From an uncultured Thermogutta sp. (GTDB lineage: Bacteria; Planctomycetota; Planctomycetia; Pirellulales; Thermoguttaceae), in contig CAKZMM010000118.1 of the NCBI GenBank assembly GCA_937128505.1, forward strand, positions 1-64,000: a stretch of 64,000 bases of DNA, read 5' to 3'. Numbering within the stretch: position 1 is the stretch's first letter; each line of letters begins with the position of its first letter. A model generated the notes under the pieces. That model was given only the letters and a program-made list of their open reading frames with translations, ran no database searches and was not told the origin of the DNA. Of the stretch, positions 46,355 through 55,935 are shown piece after piece. A program made the translations under genes and the position numbers.

Positions 46355-47839
46355 CTACCCCTTCCGGAGGAGCTTTAACGCCACATCGTTATCAAACGGC
46401 GGCGAAACCAATCGGCAATCCCCCGCAGAGTGCTCAATATTCTCGCTCCGAAGAGTGGCCCCGCTTACGGGATCCAACCATTCCACTTGATACTGACCTG
46501 CCGGAAGCCGCAGCCAAATCCCGACTTGCTGATCTTTTCGTAAATGCTCCTCAAGCTTCTTGGGTTTATTGGGTAGGGGGACGTGAAGGTAGATGGCGTA
46601 AGCCTTCCCGGGTTCGGCTAACACTCGGTAGGTCAACTTCCCCTCCACCTTGGCGATCGCTTCTTGGAATGGCTTCATACGGATAAAATCGAAGCTTTCG
46701 ATAAACCGTTTGAGGATTCCGAATTGACGACGCAACTCCGGGCTTCCTCCACCGGGCGACTTGTAATCGGTAAACGTGCCCCCCGGGTGGGAACACGTGA
46801 ACGAATAATCCAGGTGGCTGAAAAGTGCCCCACCGGCCAGAATAAAGTCCCACGCTTCTGTGCGGTAAAGAACGTCTTCTGGTCCGCGGAATCCCGTCTC
46901 GTTTTCCCCGATTACCTTGTTCAAATGTTGGTTCATGGCCACCGCGTCCGGCGGGACACAGTAGTGAAAATTGAAGATAGAAACCGCCGGGTGCGGATGT
47001 TCGACCCGGGCCGACCCGTTGGCGATATTCATGGAGATCAGATGCTTTTTCGGTAGATCCCGCTCTTTCTCGACGATGGTATCGACCATCCTATGCTGCC
47101 ACTCCATCGTTACCCCGCCGAAATACGGCTCATTACAAACCTCATAGTAGAAATTCTCGAAGGCGTTGATCTCTTCGACCAACCGCCGCACAAAAGCGGT
47201 TTGAACCTCGACCAACTTGGGGTGTTTGAGCGTGAGAACTTCGGTCCGCGGACAGTCCCCGATTCCGTTCACATTGTTGCGGATATTCATCGGCGAAAGC
47301 TCCCAGAGCCGATCGTCATAAAGCGGGCAGAATAGGTTCATTTCTACAATGACGTTGTGTTCCGCTGCGCAGCTCAGAAATTCTTTTAATCTTTCGAAGT
47401 ATTGCGGGTCGAATCGAGTCAGGTCGAATTTGTTGCCCCCGCCGGCATAACCGGGTTGATCGCTGCGGGCCCAAGGCGCCAAATAACGATGGGGCTTCGG
47501 GGCCAAGGTGTTATCGGTTATTCCGAAGGAGGTCGGATCTTCGCGATAAGTCCCCGAAAACGTTCGCGTATGGTTCAATCCATCGCGGGCTAAGGCCGGG
47601 AAGTATCGCCGAAAATCGAAATCTAAATTCAGAATCGCCCCGTAATGCTCCCCGGAGCCGATCAGCACGGCAGGCCGGCCCCGCCACAGAAAATATCGGG
47701 GGTTTTCCGGATGCAATTGCAGCGGTCCCTCGTGGCACCAACCCCCGCTGCTTACGCAAAACACCAAAGCCAATAGCCCCGCAAGAACCAATAAACGTCT
47801 CCGGACATGTACATGCGTGAGTTTTCGGATCCATAGCAT
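46355..47839 (-). CDS. Secreted glycoside hydrolase, clan GH-A (GH5-like)
   Basis: Residues 10-36 form a signal peptide (RRLLVLAGLLALVFCVSSGG). The (beta/alpha)8 barrel carries the acid/base in YYEVCNEPYFGG (Glu237 after Asn236) and a probable nucleophile in KVIGENETGF (Glu312 or 314). A C-terminal beta segment (WLRLPAGQYQVEWLDPVSGA) follows. The pair NEP and a later Glu is the clan GH-A signature. The subfamily and sugar are not decided, and no cellulose- or xylan-binding module is seen. It should be exported by Sec and act on plant- or algae-type glycans outside the cytoplasm. Confidence 0.78.
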   Translation of the reverse strand: MLWIRKLTHVHVRRRLLVLAGLLALVFCVSSGGWCHEGPLQLHPENPRYFLWRGRPAVLIGSGEHYGAILNLDFDFRRYFPALARDGLNHTRTFSGTYREDPTSFGITDNTLAPKPHRYLAPWARSDQPGYAGGGNKFDLTRFDPQYFERLKEFLSCAAEHNVIVEMNLFCPLYDDRLWELSPMNIRNNVNGIGDCPRTEVLTLKHPKLVEVQTAFVRRLVEEINAFENFYYEVCNEPYFGGVTMEWQHRMVDTIVEKERDLPKKHLISMNIANGSARVEHPHPAVSIFNFHYCVPPDAVAMNQHLNKVIGENETGFRGPEDVLYRTEAWDFILAGGALFSHLDYSFTCSHPGGTFTDYKSPGGGSPELRRQFGILKRFIESFDFIRMKPFQEAIAKVEGKLTYRVLAEPGKAYAIYLHVPLPNKPKKLEEHLRKDQQVGIWLRLPAGQYQVEWLDPVSGATLRSENIEHSAGDCRLVSPPFDNDVALKLLRKG

Positions 47840-48615
47840 GGAAAAATCCTCCGAATAACGATGGCAAGCATTTCTTCACTTCGGGACGCACTTGTGCTTG
47901 TCCAAGCCCCCACCGTAACGGCGGAGGGCTCTGGCATAGACCCAAACCGCTTTTTTGGGGCGCTTTTCCCATGGAAGAGTGTAACAAAATCGATCGCCCA
48001 ATCAACCATGAAAGCACGGTAATTTCAGCCATGAACGCACCGTTAGACTGTGGACAGTGTGCATGATCCAAGCGAGTGCGATGAGCACCATCAGGAGCAC
48101 CATCAGGGTGGAATGCGTACCCCATGAAGTCATGAGTGGCCACCGCGTGAAACCAGCACTTGGAACCGCATGAAGTGATGAACGGGATACGGCAAAAAAA
48201 TGACGCGCGGACATCGTATCGAATGATGAGCGGATCGCGCATGAAATCATGAATGGTTAGGGCGTGAAATGACGAATGACCACCGAACGACGTATTCAGC
48301 GGATGCCCCACGAAAATGGTGATTGAGTACACGATGAAGTGATGAAAGGGTGCCGCATGAAGTGTTGACACGGGGGTGAAGCCGGCAATTTCCTGGAAGC
48401 TGACCTGCCCAAAAGAGGGTCCTCCCGTGCCTAACCTTAGGCAAAATCGGGTATACTTTGCCGCAGGGAATCGCCCCGGCGGCATATTTACTTCGGTTTT
48501 GTTGGTCACGCCCACGGCGATTTGCCCCGGTAATCCGGCTCATTGCGGGGGAAATTGAGGGGCTCCGGGGCCGGGCAACTCCCCCCATATGTCGATACGG
48601 TGAGGCCCCAAGCTC
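47840..48615. other. Intergenic between divergent genes, mostly repeat array
   Basis: The array at 48008-48380 takes up half of it. The rest contains no supported gene. An in-frame 334-codon minus-strand frame here is a by-product of the repeat. Confidence 0.55.
48008..48380. repeat. Degenerate tandem array, 23-nt period, about 16 units
   Basis: Clear anchors (ATGAA, GTGAA or variants) are at 48008, 48031, 48124, 48147, 48170, 48241, 48264, 48310, 48334 and 48357. All but one of these are separated by 23 or multiples of 23 within one or two bases. The better units read CCGCATGAAGTGATGAACGG. The core CCGCATGAAG is shared with the 23-nt array at 24308-24493. Confidence 0.8.
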
Positions 48616-51441
48616 ATGGCGGCCGCAACACTCCTCGGGCTGGAGAGGTATCGCGTCACTCAGGGCCATGAAGCGGAAATGAGCGAGCTTATTTGGACAG
48701 CTCTTAAGGTAGCGGAACCTCGCGCGCGTGCTCGCCAGGCTCATTCATTTAGCTCTCTACCGCTTTTGCTGCTTTTTGTCGGAGCCTGCGCCGGGATCAT
48801 GCTGGAGCGGATGGTCTTCCTGGCTTTAGAGCTTTGGGTCATGGCGGCCTTGGCCTTTGGGACCATCTGGCTTTTGCTTTGGTGGGTCCGGCAGGTGCGT
48901 GTGGCTTCGGTAATGCTTCTATTATCGGTGGCCGCGGTTTTTGGTTTATGGCATCAGCTTTGTTGGCGGTGGTTTGCGGCGGAGGAATTGGGGTTTTTTG
49001 CCTCCCCGTTAAATCAACCTGTGTTTGTACAGGGGATTCTTTTGGAGAATCCGCGGCTTGCGCCGCCCCCGCCGGAAAGGCCGATGATCCTTCGCCCGGG
49101 CGTTCCGCGGACCGTGGTGGGTTTCCAAGCGGAGGCGATTCGCGATGGCGAAAACTGGCGCCGCGTGACCGGCTATGCGCGATTGATCGTAGATGGTCAG
49201 CTCCTCGGATTTCGCGGAGGAGATCGCGTCCGGATTGTCGGTTCGCTCGGCAGCCTTCAACCACCAAAAAACCCGGGTGAATTCGACTTCGCTGCGTACG
49301 CCCGGGGCGATCGTCGTTTATGTTCCATTCATTGCCCATGGCCCGAATGTGTCGTGAAACTTAGCGGGCCGAGCCCGTGGAATATCGGGGCATGGCTTCG
49401 AAGGGGCCGCGGCTATTGCCATCAGGTGTTGGAAAAACATTTGGACGATCCGCAGCGCGGCGTAGCCACGGCGTTGCTGTTAGGAATTCGGGAGACCATC
49501 GAGGGCGACTTGGAGGATGCCTTCATCCAGACGGGTACTCTTCATCTGCTGGCGATCTCAGGTTTACATGTGGGGCTGATGGCCGCCATCGTTTTTAGGC
49601 TTTGGGGCTGGTTATGGCGTCGGGAAAAACTTGCCGCGCTTTTTACCGGTTTGACGGTGCTGGGGTATGCGCTTTTGGTTGATGTGCGCCCTTCTGTCAT
49701 TCGGGCCGCGGCTTTGGTCATTCTCTACTGTTTGGCTATTTTCTTGGGCCGGAAAGCCCGGGGGTTCAACCTTCTGGGAGGGGCGGGGCTCTGCGTCCTT
49801 ATTGCCAATCCTGCCGATTTGTTCCGCACGGGGGCACAACTTTCCTTTCTCGCTGCTGCCACGATTCTCGGAGGCATACATTGGTGGCTACAGCTCCGGG
49901 GAATGCCGCCGGACGAAGAGCCACTTGAGTGGCCCGCTTCGTGGCGTCAGACATGGGATTGGCTACGCCGAGGGCTCATCAAACTTGGGGAGCTTGGCCT
50001 CCTTAGTCTTTGGGTGTTTGCACTGCTGACCCCTTACACGTGGAAAAATTTTAATCTGGTTTCTCCGATTGCCCCGGGGCTTACGGTGCTTCTTTGGCCG
50101 TTTCTTTTCGTGATTTTGATTTGCGGCTTTCTGCTTTTACTGACGGATTGGCTCCTCCCGCCGCTTGCGTGGATTTCCGCGCAGGTCCTCTCCGGCTGCT
50201 TATGGATCTTCTGCCAGATGGTTCAATACGGGCGCGAAATCCCGGGCAGCTTCTTCTGGATCCCGGGCCCGCCAGGCTGGTGGGTGAGCGGCTTTTACAT
50301 CATTTTGGCCGCCTTCGCTTTGAGTCGCTGGCTCCGGCGTCGATGGTGGATCGCAGGGGGGATTGTCCTTGCCTGGATGCTGGTGCTTTTCAGCACCGAA
50401 GTTTTGAAAAGTCGACCGGAACGATTGCGCTGCACCTTTTTTGCCGTGGGCCACGGGTGTGCCATCCTTTTGGAACTTCCCTCGGGCCGCTCGCTCCTTT
50501 ACGACGCCGGTTCGGCCGGTGATCCGCAGTTCATGACGCCCCGTTTGGCACAGGGAATTTGGGCACAAGGAGTGCGGCGGCTTGACGCGGTGATCATCTC
50601 CCATGCGGATGCCGATCACTACAATCTCTTGCCCGGGCTGCTGGAACGGTTTTCAGTGGGCAAACTCTACGTGAATCGGGCACTATTCACGCAGCTTACT
50701 CCGGCAGAGCATCGCGATTCCGACTCCGCAAAAAGGGGTGAGTCCCGTCAAGATCAGGTGGATCGGGCCCCGGAACCTCTGGTAGGTGGGCTAGCCGCGT
50801 CGGGTATCGAGGCATCGGACTATCCCGAAGAGGAGGTCGCCGCATCTCCGCCGGAACCGGGAGTGGCTGCCCTTGCGGAAATACTGCGGCGTTTTCGAGT
50901 CCACATCGAACCCCTTCATGCCGGCGATGAGGTTTTGCTGGGCGATCCCACTTGCAGGATCCGGGTGCTCAGCCCGCCTAAAGATTACGACACAAGAGCC
51001 GGAAGTTTAGCAAAACGGCGAGAGCGTATTCACGGGGATAATGCCGCCAGTCTCGTAGTGGCCGTGGAATATCGCGGACGCCGGGTACTCCTGACAGGGG
51101 ACCTTGATTCCCCGATGCTGGAGCAGCTTATGGCTTCTCCGCCCCTTCCTTGCGACGTCCTTCAGGCTCCGCATCATGGGAGTCTCGGGAGTAATCCTGA
51201 AGGGCTTATTGAGTGGTGCTCGCCGCGGCGGGTGGTTGTCAGCGGCGGGCCGCGGTGGTTTGCCCCGGGGGTTCTGGCGGCCTATCGTCGATCCGGGGCC
51301 GAGGTATATCACACCTTCCTTCATGGGGCTGTGATTTGGGAGCATCCCGGTCCTGAGTTTCCCGAGAGGCAAGAGCCGTCGGTTAAGTTTTTCATGGGAA
51401 AAAACGGTTTTTCCTGGGTGAGAAAAGCTGACGTGGAGTAA
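48616..51441 (+). CDS. comEC: ComEC/Rec2-type DNA-uptake channel protein
   Basis: The inner-membrane channel carries single-stranded DNA during natural transformation. An N-terminal membrane and soluble OB-type part (DUF4131; NPGEFDFAAYARGDRRLC) leads into the competence domain, whose hallmark is ALLLGIRETIEGDLEDAFIQ and TGTLHLLAISGLHVGLMAAI. Many helices follow (LAALFTGLTVLGYALLVDVR). The C-terminal metallo-beta-lactamase domain carries DAVIISHADADHYNLLPGLL (HxDxDH) and LQAPHHGSLGSN. The length of 941 residues suits the full form. The start could be ATG 48616 or ATG 48679. No other competence gene is in the window. Confidence 0.88.
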   Translation: MAAATLLGLERYRVTQGHEAEMSELIWTALKVAEPRARARQAHSFSSLPLLLLFVGACAGIMLERMVFLALELWVMAALAFGTIWLLLWWVRQVRVASVMLLLSVAAVFGLWHQLCWRWFAAEELGFFASPLNQPVFVQGILLENPRLAPPPPERPMILRPGVPRTVVGFQAEAIRDGENWRRVTGYARLIVDGQLLGFRGGDRVRIVGSLGSLQPPKNPGEFDFAAYARGDRRLCSIHCPWPECVVKLSGPSPWNIGAWLRRGRGYCHQVLEKHLDDPQRGVATALLLGIRETIEGDLEDAFIQTGTLHLLAISGLHVGLMAAIVFRLWGWLWRREKLAALFTGLTVLGYALLVDVRPSVIRAAALVILYCLAIFLGRKARGFNLLGGAGLCVLIANPADLFRTGAQLSFLAAATILGGIHWWLQLRGMPPDEEPLEWPASWRQTWDWLRRGLIKLGELGLLSLWVFALLTPYTWKNFNLVSPIAPGLTVLLWPFLFVILICGFLLLLTDWLLPPLAWISAQVLSGCLWIFCQMVQYGREIPGSFFWIPGPPGWWVSGFYIILAAFALSRWLRRRWWIAGGIVLAWMLVLFSTEVLKSRPERLRCTFFAVGHGCAILLELPSGRSLLYDAGSAGDPQFMTPRLAQGIWAQGVRRLDAVIISHADADHYNLLPGLLERFSVGKLYVNRALFTQLTPAEHRDSDSAKRGESRQDQVDRAPEPLVGGLAASGIEASDYPEEEVAASPPEPGVAALAEILRRFRVHIEPLHAGDEVLLGDPTCRIRVLSPPKDYDTRAGSLAKRRERIHGDNAASLVVAVEYRGRRVLLTGDLDSPMLEQLMASPPLPCDVLQAPHHGSLGSNPEGLIEWCSPRRVVVSGGPRWFAPGVLAAYRRSGAEVYHTFLHGAVIWEHPGPEFPERQEPSVKFFMGKNGFSWVRKADVE

Positions 51442-52346
51442 GTTCAAGTAAGCGATGAGCAAGGGCGCGAGGACCGTTGAACCCGCGATTGCCTCGATTA
51501 TTACTTTGATTATGGATGCACTATTGGTTGTGAAGCCTGTCCGTCGAAAAAAGGAGCTCGCAATTTGAGGGAGCCAGAGGAGTGTCAAAAGCTAACGTAA
51601 TCCAAGGGGTTTGGTCCCGGGTCCATTTAGCGTGCCAGGGGGGCCGCCATTTTATATCCATATTTGCCGTCGTTTATCCATCTTTCCCATCTTGGCGTGA
51701 GGAAAAACCAGAAATTCGCCATTAACGTGTCGAGAAAGCAGAAGGCAGGGGGCGTAGGGCAGAACCAGAAATCGGAAATTAACGCGACGAAAGTGTAAAA
51801 GGCAGGAATAAAGAGTAAAGGCACGAATAAAGACATGAATAAAGAACAGAAGGCGGAAACTAAGTTCTTCAACCCGGATTGGCGCGAAACGGTCACGTGG
51901 TTTAAAGGCAATTTTGCCAACAAAATGAGAGTCAAATGACATTTTGTGGCGGATGTAAAACTCTGCACTGCGATCTACGCGGGTCGATTGGCCAAAAGAA
52001 AGCTTAAGTTGCGCGGAGAGCTTTGGGCCCAGAATCTGAGGTAAGAGAGGCACCGCCTCATCCTCACTTCTTAATCCTAAGTAACTTTCTCCTCGGTAGT
52101 TACGGCCTGCTGACAGACTATGGATTTCCCCGAGGCTTTTCCGGCGGACTCTCGGGCGATTGGGGGGCCGGAATCGGTGCCCTTTTCAGCCTGCGAAGGG
52201 GCTGGTAAATTGGTCATCTTTAGATAAACGGTAGTTAACAAGGGAAGTGAGTGGCGTGGTAAAAAAGGGTTGCTCCGCCGGATGGCAGTCACCGTGCGAC
52301 GGCGGTACCGTAGGCCGGTTCAGTTTGCGGAGAATTGTGCGCGACG
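51442..52346. other. Intergenic upstream of rpsO, AT-rich with imperfect repeats
   Basis: ACCAGAAATNCG...ATTAACG recurs 56 bases apart (51708, 51764), and GAATAAAG recurs three times at 51806-51845. No gene is supported. The rpsO promoter should lie in the right third. Confidence 0.5.
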
Positions 52347-52616
52347 ATGACGTTGTCCAAGCAAAAGAAACAAGAGCTTATTGAGCAGTTCCGACGGTCA
52401 CAGACAGATACCGGTTCTGCCGAGGTACAAATTGCCCTGCTGACCTCGCGAATTAATCGCTTGAGCGAACATCTGCAACAGCATCGGAAAGATTTCGCCA
52501 GTCGGCGGGGATTGCTTTTGATGGTCAGCAAACGTCGGCGGTTGCTGGATTATCTGAAGCGGCATGAGCCGGAGCGCTATCTGCGGATTCTCGATCAGCT
52601 CATTCTCCGCAAGTAG
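52347..52616 (+). CDS. rpsO: 30S ribosomal protein S15
   Basis: The protein binds 16S rRNA and helps assemble the small-subunit platform. Its 89 residues are the normal length, with TLSKQKKQELIEQFRRSQTD, TGSAEVQIALLTSRINRLSE and HRKDFASRRGLLLMVSKRRR matching S15 throughout. I chose the ATG at 52347 (GGAG at 52329) rather than the in-frame ATG four codons earlier, because the S15 N-terminus fits it. It precedes pnp, the classic bacterial rpsO-pnp pair, so the two are probably transcribed together. Confidence 0.97.
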   Translation: MTLSKQKKQELIEQFRRSQTDTGSAEVQIALLTSRINRLSEHLQQHRKDFASRRGLLLMVSKRRRLLDYLKRHEPERYLRILDQLILRK

Positions 52617-52874
52617 TCTATTGCCGGCCGTTCGGTCATCAGTGCTACTGGCCCGAGACTGAGGGAGAAGGTGCTCCAGTCCTCGGCCGTGGAGCCAAAG
52701 GGGCGCACTGATAGGGAGGAGCCATGGTCAAACGGGCCACCGAGCGCACGCAAACCAGCGCTGCTTCGCAAGGTCGGAGCTGCGCGATTCTTTTGGCCGA
52801 ATCGAAACGGTATTGGCAGAACGGCGGCAATCGGCGGCGGCAACCCCGGGATTTCAGACAGTGGGGTAACGACA

Positions 52875-55022
52875 TTGAAGGTACGAGTTGAAAAGCAGAT
52901 CGGCGACGGCGTTCTTTGGTTGGAAACAGGAGAATTGGCTCGGCAAGCTGCCGGAAGTTGTCTGATCGGTTACCGTGACACGGTGGTACTAGCAGCCGTG
53001 ACTACAGCTCCGGCACGCCTCGGGGCGGACTTCTTAGCATTGACCTGCGATTATCGAGAAAGGGTGGCGGCGGCCGGCAAGTTCCCGGGCGGATTCATGA
53101 AGCGTGAGGGCCGCCCCACGGTGAAAGAGATTCTCACTTCTCGGCTTCTTGATCGCCCGATTCGGCCCCTTTTCCCCGATCATTTCCGCGATGAAGTCCA
53201 GGTTCAGGCCTTCGTGCTGGCCAGTGACCGACAGACCGACGGCGACGTCCTGGCGATGAACGCGGCGGCGGCTGCCTTGGGAGTGTCGCCGGTGCCCTTC
53301 CTCGGGCCCTTGGGATCGATTCGATTGGGCCTAATCGACGGAAAGTTCGTTCCGTTTCCTACGCATGATCAGTTGGAGCAAGAAAGCGAACTAGATCTGG
53401 TCGTGTCGGGGACGGCCGAGTCGGTGCTGATGATTGAAGGGTTTGCCCAAGAATTGCCCGAGGAAACCATCGTCCAAGCGGTGCTTGCTGCCCGAGAGTA
53501 TATACGCGAAATTTGTCGCCTTCAGAGCGAATTGATGGAGCGACTCGGAGTGGTGAAGGCGACTTTGCCGGAGCCACCTCCCAATGAATGGTTTGATCGG
53601 CTCAAAGAACGGTACTACGCACCTTTGAGGGAAGCGAAGCAAACCCCCGGGAAACAGGCTCGGGCCGAGGCGTGTACGGCGATTAAAGATCAGGCTTTGA
53701 CCGAGCTCTTCCCCACGGTAACCCCGGAGGCAATGCCCGAGTTGGAGCGGTTCCAAGAAGGGTGGTTGCAGCTTGAGCGTCGCGTGGTTCGGGACTTGAT
53801 TCTGGAGGGTCGCCGGCCGGACGGTCGTGGTGCCACTCAGCTTCGAGAAATCAGTTGTAAGGTCGATGTACTGCCTCGGGTGCATGGCTCGGCGCTATTT
53901 CAGCGGGGGGAAACCCAGGCCCTAATCACCGTCACCTTGGGCACCAGCCGAGACGAGCAGCGGGTAGACGGTTTGGTGGACGAATACAGTAAGAAATTCA
54001 TGCTCGATTACTATTTCCCCCCCTTCTGCGTGGGGGAATGTCGGTCGATTCGGGGCCCGGGGCGACGAGAGATCGGTCACGGGGCTTTGGCGGAGCGGAG
54101 CGTGCAGCCGGTGCTTCCTGACCCAGAGGAGTTTCCTTACACCATTCGGATCATCTCGGACATTTTGGAATCCAATGGCTCAAGCTCGATGGCTTCGGTT
54201 TGCGGGGCCACCTTGGGGCTGATGGCCGCGGGGGTTCCCATTCGCAATCCTGTTGCCGGCGTTTCGATCGGTCTGGTGAAGGAGCCGGATCGTTGGATCC
54301 TGCTGACCGACATCATTGGCGACGAGGATCATTTCGGCGATATGGACTTCAAGGTGGCCGGTACACAGCTCGGAATCACCGGGATTCAATTGGATCTGAA
54401 GATTCGCGGGATCGATGAGGCGATTTTACGCGGCACGTTGAGTCAGGCGCGAGAGGCTCGGCTGGAGATCCTGCGCAAAATGCTCCAGGCTATCCCGCGG
54501 CCTCGGCCTGAGGTTTCCAGCTTCGCTCCGCGGCTTGTGCGAACCAAGATCGATCCTGAAAAAATCGGTTTGCTCATTGGGCCGGGGGGCCGCACCGTGC
54601 GCGCCATCCAGGAGAGCACCGATACCTTAATCGAAATCGAGGATGATGGCACGGTGACGATCGCCGGACGAACCGTGGAAGCAGCCCAGGAAGCGCTTCG
54701 CCAGGTTCAGGCCCTGACGGCTACCGTGGAAGTTGGCAAGATTTACGAAGGACGCGTGACGAGCGTGAAGGATTTCGGGGCTTTCGTCGAGATTTTGCCC
54801 GGCCGGGACGGCCTTTGCCACATCAGCGAGTTGGCCGAGGGCTATGTGAGCAACGTTTCGGATATCTGCAAGGTCGGCGATGTGATCCAGGTAAAGGTCA
54901 TCGCCATCGACGACCAGGACCGGATCAAGCTGAGTCGGCGGGTCGCCCTGCGAGAATTAGCGGCGCAGAAAAAGCAGCAACAACCGCGGGAAGAGCGGGG
55001 GAAAAACTCAGGGCGGTCTTAA
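52875..55022 (+). CDS. pnp: Polyribonucleotide nucleotidyltransferase (PNPase)
   Basis: The 3'-5' phosphorolytic exoribonuclease is part of RNA turnover. The frame reaches back to 52671, but family N-termini match KVRVEKQIGDGVLWLETGEL, so the TTG at 52875, with GGGG eight bases upstream, is my choice (715 residues). The two RNase PH halves are visible (FLALTCDYRERVAAAGKFPG; RVHGSALFQRGETQALITVT), with RSIRGPGRREIGHGALAERS. A KH domain (GLLIGPGGRTVRAIQESTDT) and an S1 domain (GKIYEGRVTSVKDFGAFVEI) close the protein. The 258-base gap after rpsO may hold the processing hairpin, which I did not resolve. Confidence 0.95.
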   Translation: MKVRVEKQIGDGVLWLETGELARQAAGSCLIGYRDTVVLAAVTTAPARLGADFLALTCDYRERVAAAGKFPGGFMKREGRPTVKEILTSRLLDRPIRPLFPDHFRDEVQVQAFVLASDRQTDGDVLAMNAAAAALGVSPVPFLGPLGSIRLGLIDGKFVPFPTHDQLEQESELDLVVSGTAESVLMIEGFAQELPEETIVQAVLAAREYIREICRLQSELMERLGVVKATLPEPPPNEWFDRLKERYYAPLREAKQTPGKQARAEACTAIKDQALTELFPTVTPEAMPELERFQEGWLQLERRVVRDLILEGRRPDGRGATQLREISCKVDVLPRVHGSALFQRGETQALITVTLGTSRDEQRVDGLVDEYSKKFMLDYYFPPFCVGECRSIRGPGRREIGHGALAERSVQPVLPDPEEFPYTIRIISDILESNGSSSMASVCGATLGLMAAGVPIRNPVAGVSIGLVKEPDRWILLTDIIGDEDHFGDMDFKVAGTQLGITGIQLDLKIRGIDEAILRGTLSQAREARLEILRKMLQAIPRPRPEVSSFAPRLVRTKIDPEKIGLLIGPGGRTVRAIQESTDTLIEIEDDGTVTIAGRTVEAAQEALRQVQALTATVEVGKIYEGRVTSVKDFGAFVEILPGRDGLCHISELAEGYVSNVSDICKVGDVIQVKVIAIDDQDRIKLSRRVALRELAAQKKQQQPREERGKNSGRS

Positions 55023-55120
55023 AGTTCTGCGGATCGTCGGGCAAAGTCGGCTTGGCGTGAGTTGAGGGGGGCTAAGCGGCGGGCTGATGAGCTCGGCAGG
55101 CTTGGACGGGGAATGATCTG

Positions 55121-55906
55121 GTGAGCGACTTTCAAGAGCTTTCCGATCCACAGTCGATTAATCAGCGATTGGTCGATCAATACACCGAAATTGCGCGCTT
55201 GGCGGGGGCACTGGCTCACGAGATCAAAAACCCCTTGTCGACCATTCGCTTAAATATGGATCTGATGGCCGAGGAATTTGCCGAGAGCGAAAGCCCGCGG
55301 GAGCGGCGCGTTTTGGCCAAAGTTCGGGTAGTTCAGCGGGAGTGTCAACGGCTGCAAGAACTGCTGGATAATTTCCTCGATTTTGCAAAAGTCCGCCGTT
55401 ACAACTTCCAGCCGACGGACCTCAACCAAGGGGTGCGGCAAGTGCTGGAGCTTTTCAAACCCAAGGCACAGCAGGCAAAAATCGAGCTGGTCGATTATTT
55501 GGCGAGCGATTTGCCCACGGTGCTTTTGGATCGGGAGGCCTTCCATGCCGCCCTTTTAAATTTGATGCTCAATGCGGAGCAAGCGATGCCCGATGGTGGC
55601 CAGCTTGTGGTGCGCACTTATAGCACGGTCCAGGGTGTGGCCTTGGAGCTGATCGACACCGGCTGCGGCATGGACGAGGAGACGCTGGAGCACATATTCG
55701 AGGCGTTTTTCTCTACGAAGAAAGGTGGCTCTGGGCTCGGGTTGCCGACCGCCAAGAAAATCATTGAAGGACACGGGGGACGGATCACCGTTCGCAGCGA
55801 GCTGGGGCGCGGTACCCAGTTTACGATTCACTTGCCCATTCCCCGCCAACTGCCGGCAGAAAGCTCGTCGGTGGCTGCTTCCGCACCCTCCGCAAGTTCT
55901 CCGTGA
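55121..55906 (+). CDS. Cytosolic histidine kinase, NtrB-like
   Basis: The kinase has no membrane or sensor domain (261 residues), so it reads an internal or protein-borne signal. The H box is RLAGALAHEIKNPLSTIRLN with His33. The N box is LLNLMLNAEQAMPDGGQL, then G1 DTGCGMDEET and G2 GGSGLGLPTAKKII. The HEIKNPL form is common in NtrB-type partners of sigma-54 activators. The GTG start has GGGGA upstream. It lies 30 bases ahead of an NtrC-like regulator and almost certainly phosphorylates it. The last 25 residues are Ser/Ala-rich. Confidence 0.9.
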   Translation: MSDFQELSDPQSINQRLVDQYTEIARLAGALAHEIKNPLSTIRLNMDLMAEEFAESESPRERRVLAKVRVVQRECQRLQELLDNFLDFAKVRRYNFQPTDLNQGVRQVLELFKPKAQQAKIELVDYLASDLPTVLLDREAFHAALLNLMLNAEQAMPDGGQLVVRTYSTVQGVALELIDTGCGMDEETLEHIFEAFFSTKKGGSGLGLPTAKKIIEGHGGRITVRSELGRGTQFTIHLPIPRQLPAESSSVAASAPSASSP

Positions 55907-55935
55907 GGCATGGGGATTGATTTTGGACTTGGACC

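Noticed and set aside
48008-48380. CRISPR-like array
   Set aside because: Repeats are contiguous with no unique spacers, units are diverged and no cas gene is present. The same holds for the other arrays.
47511-48515. 334-codon minus-strand open frame
   Set aside because: It overlaps the 5' part of the GH5-like gene and runs through the 23-nt repeat array. It has no binding site and repetitive, implausible composition.
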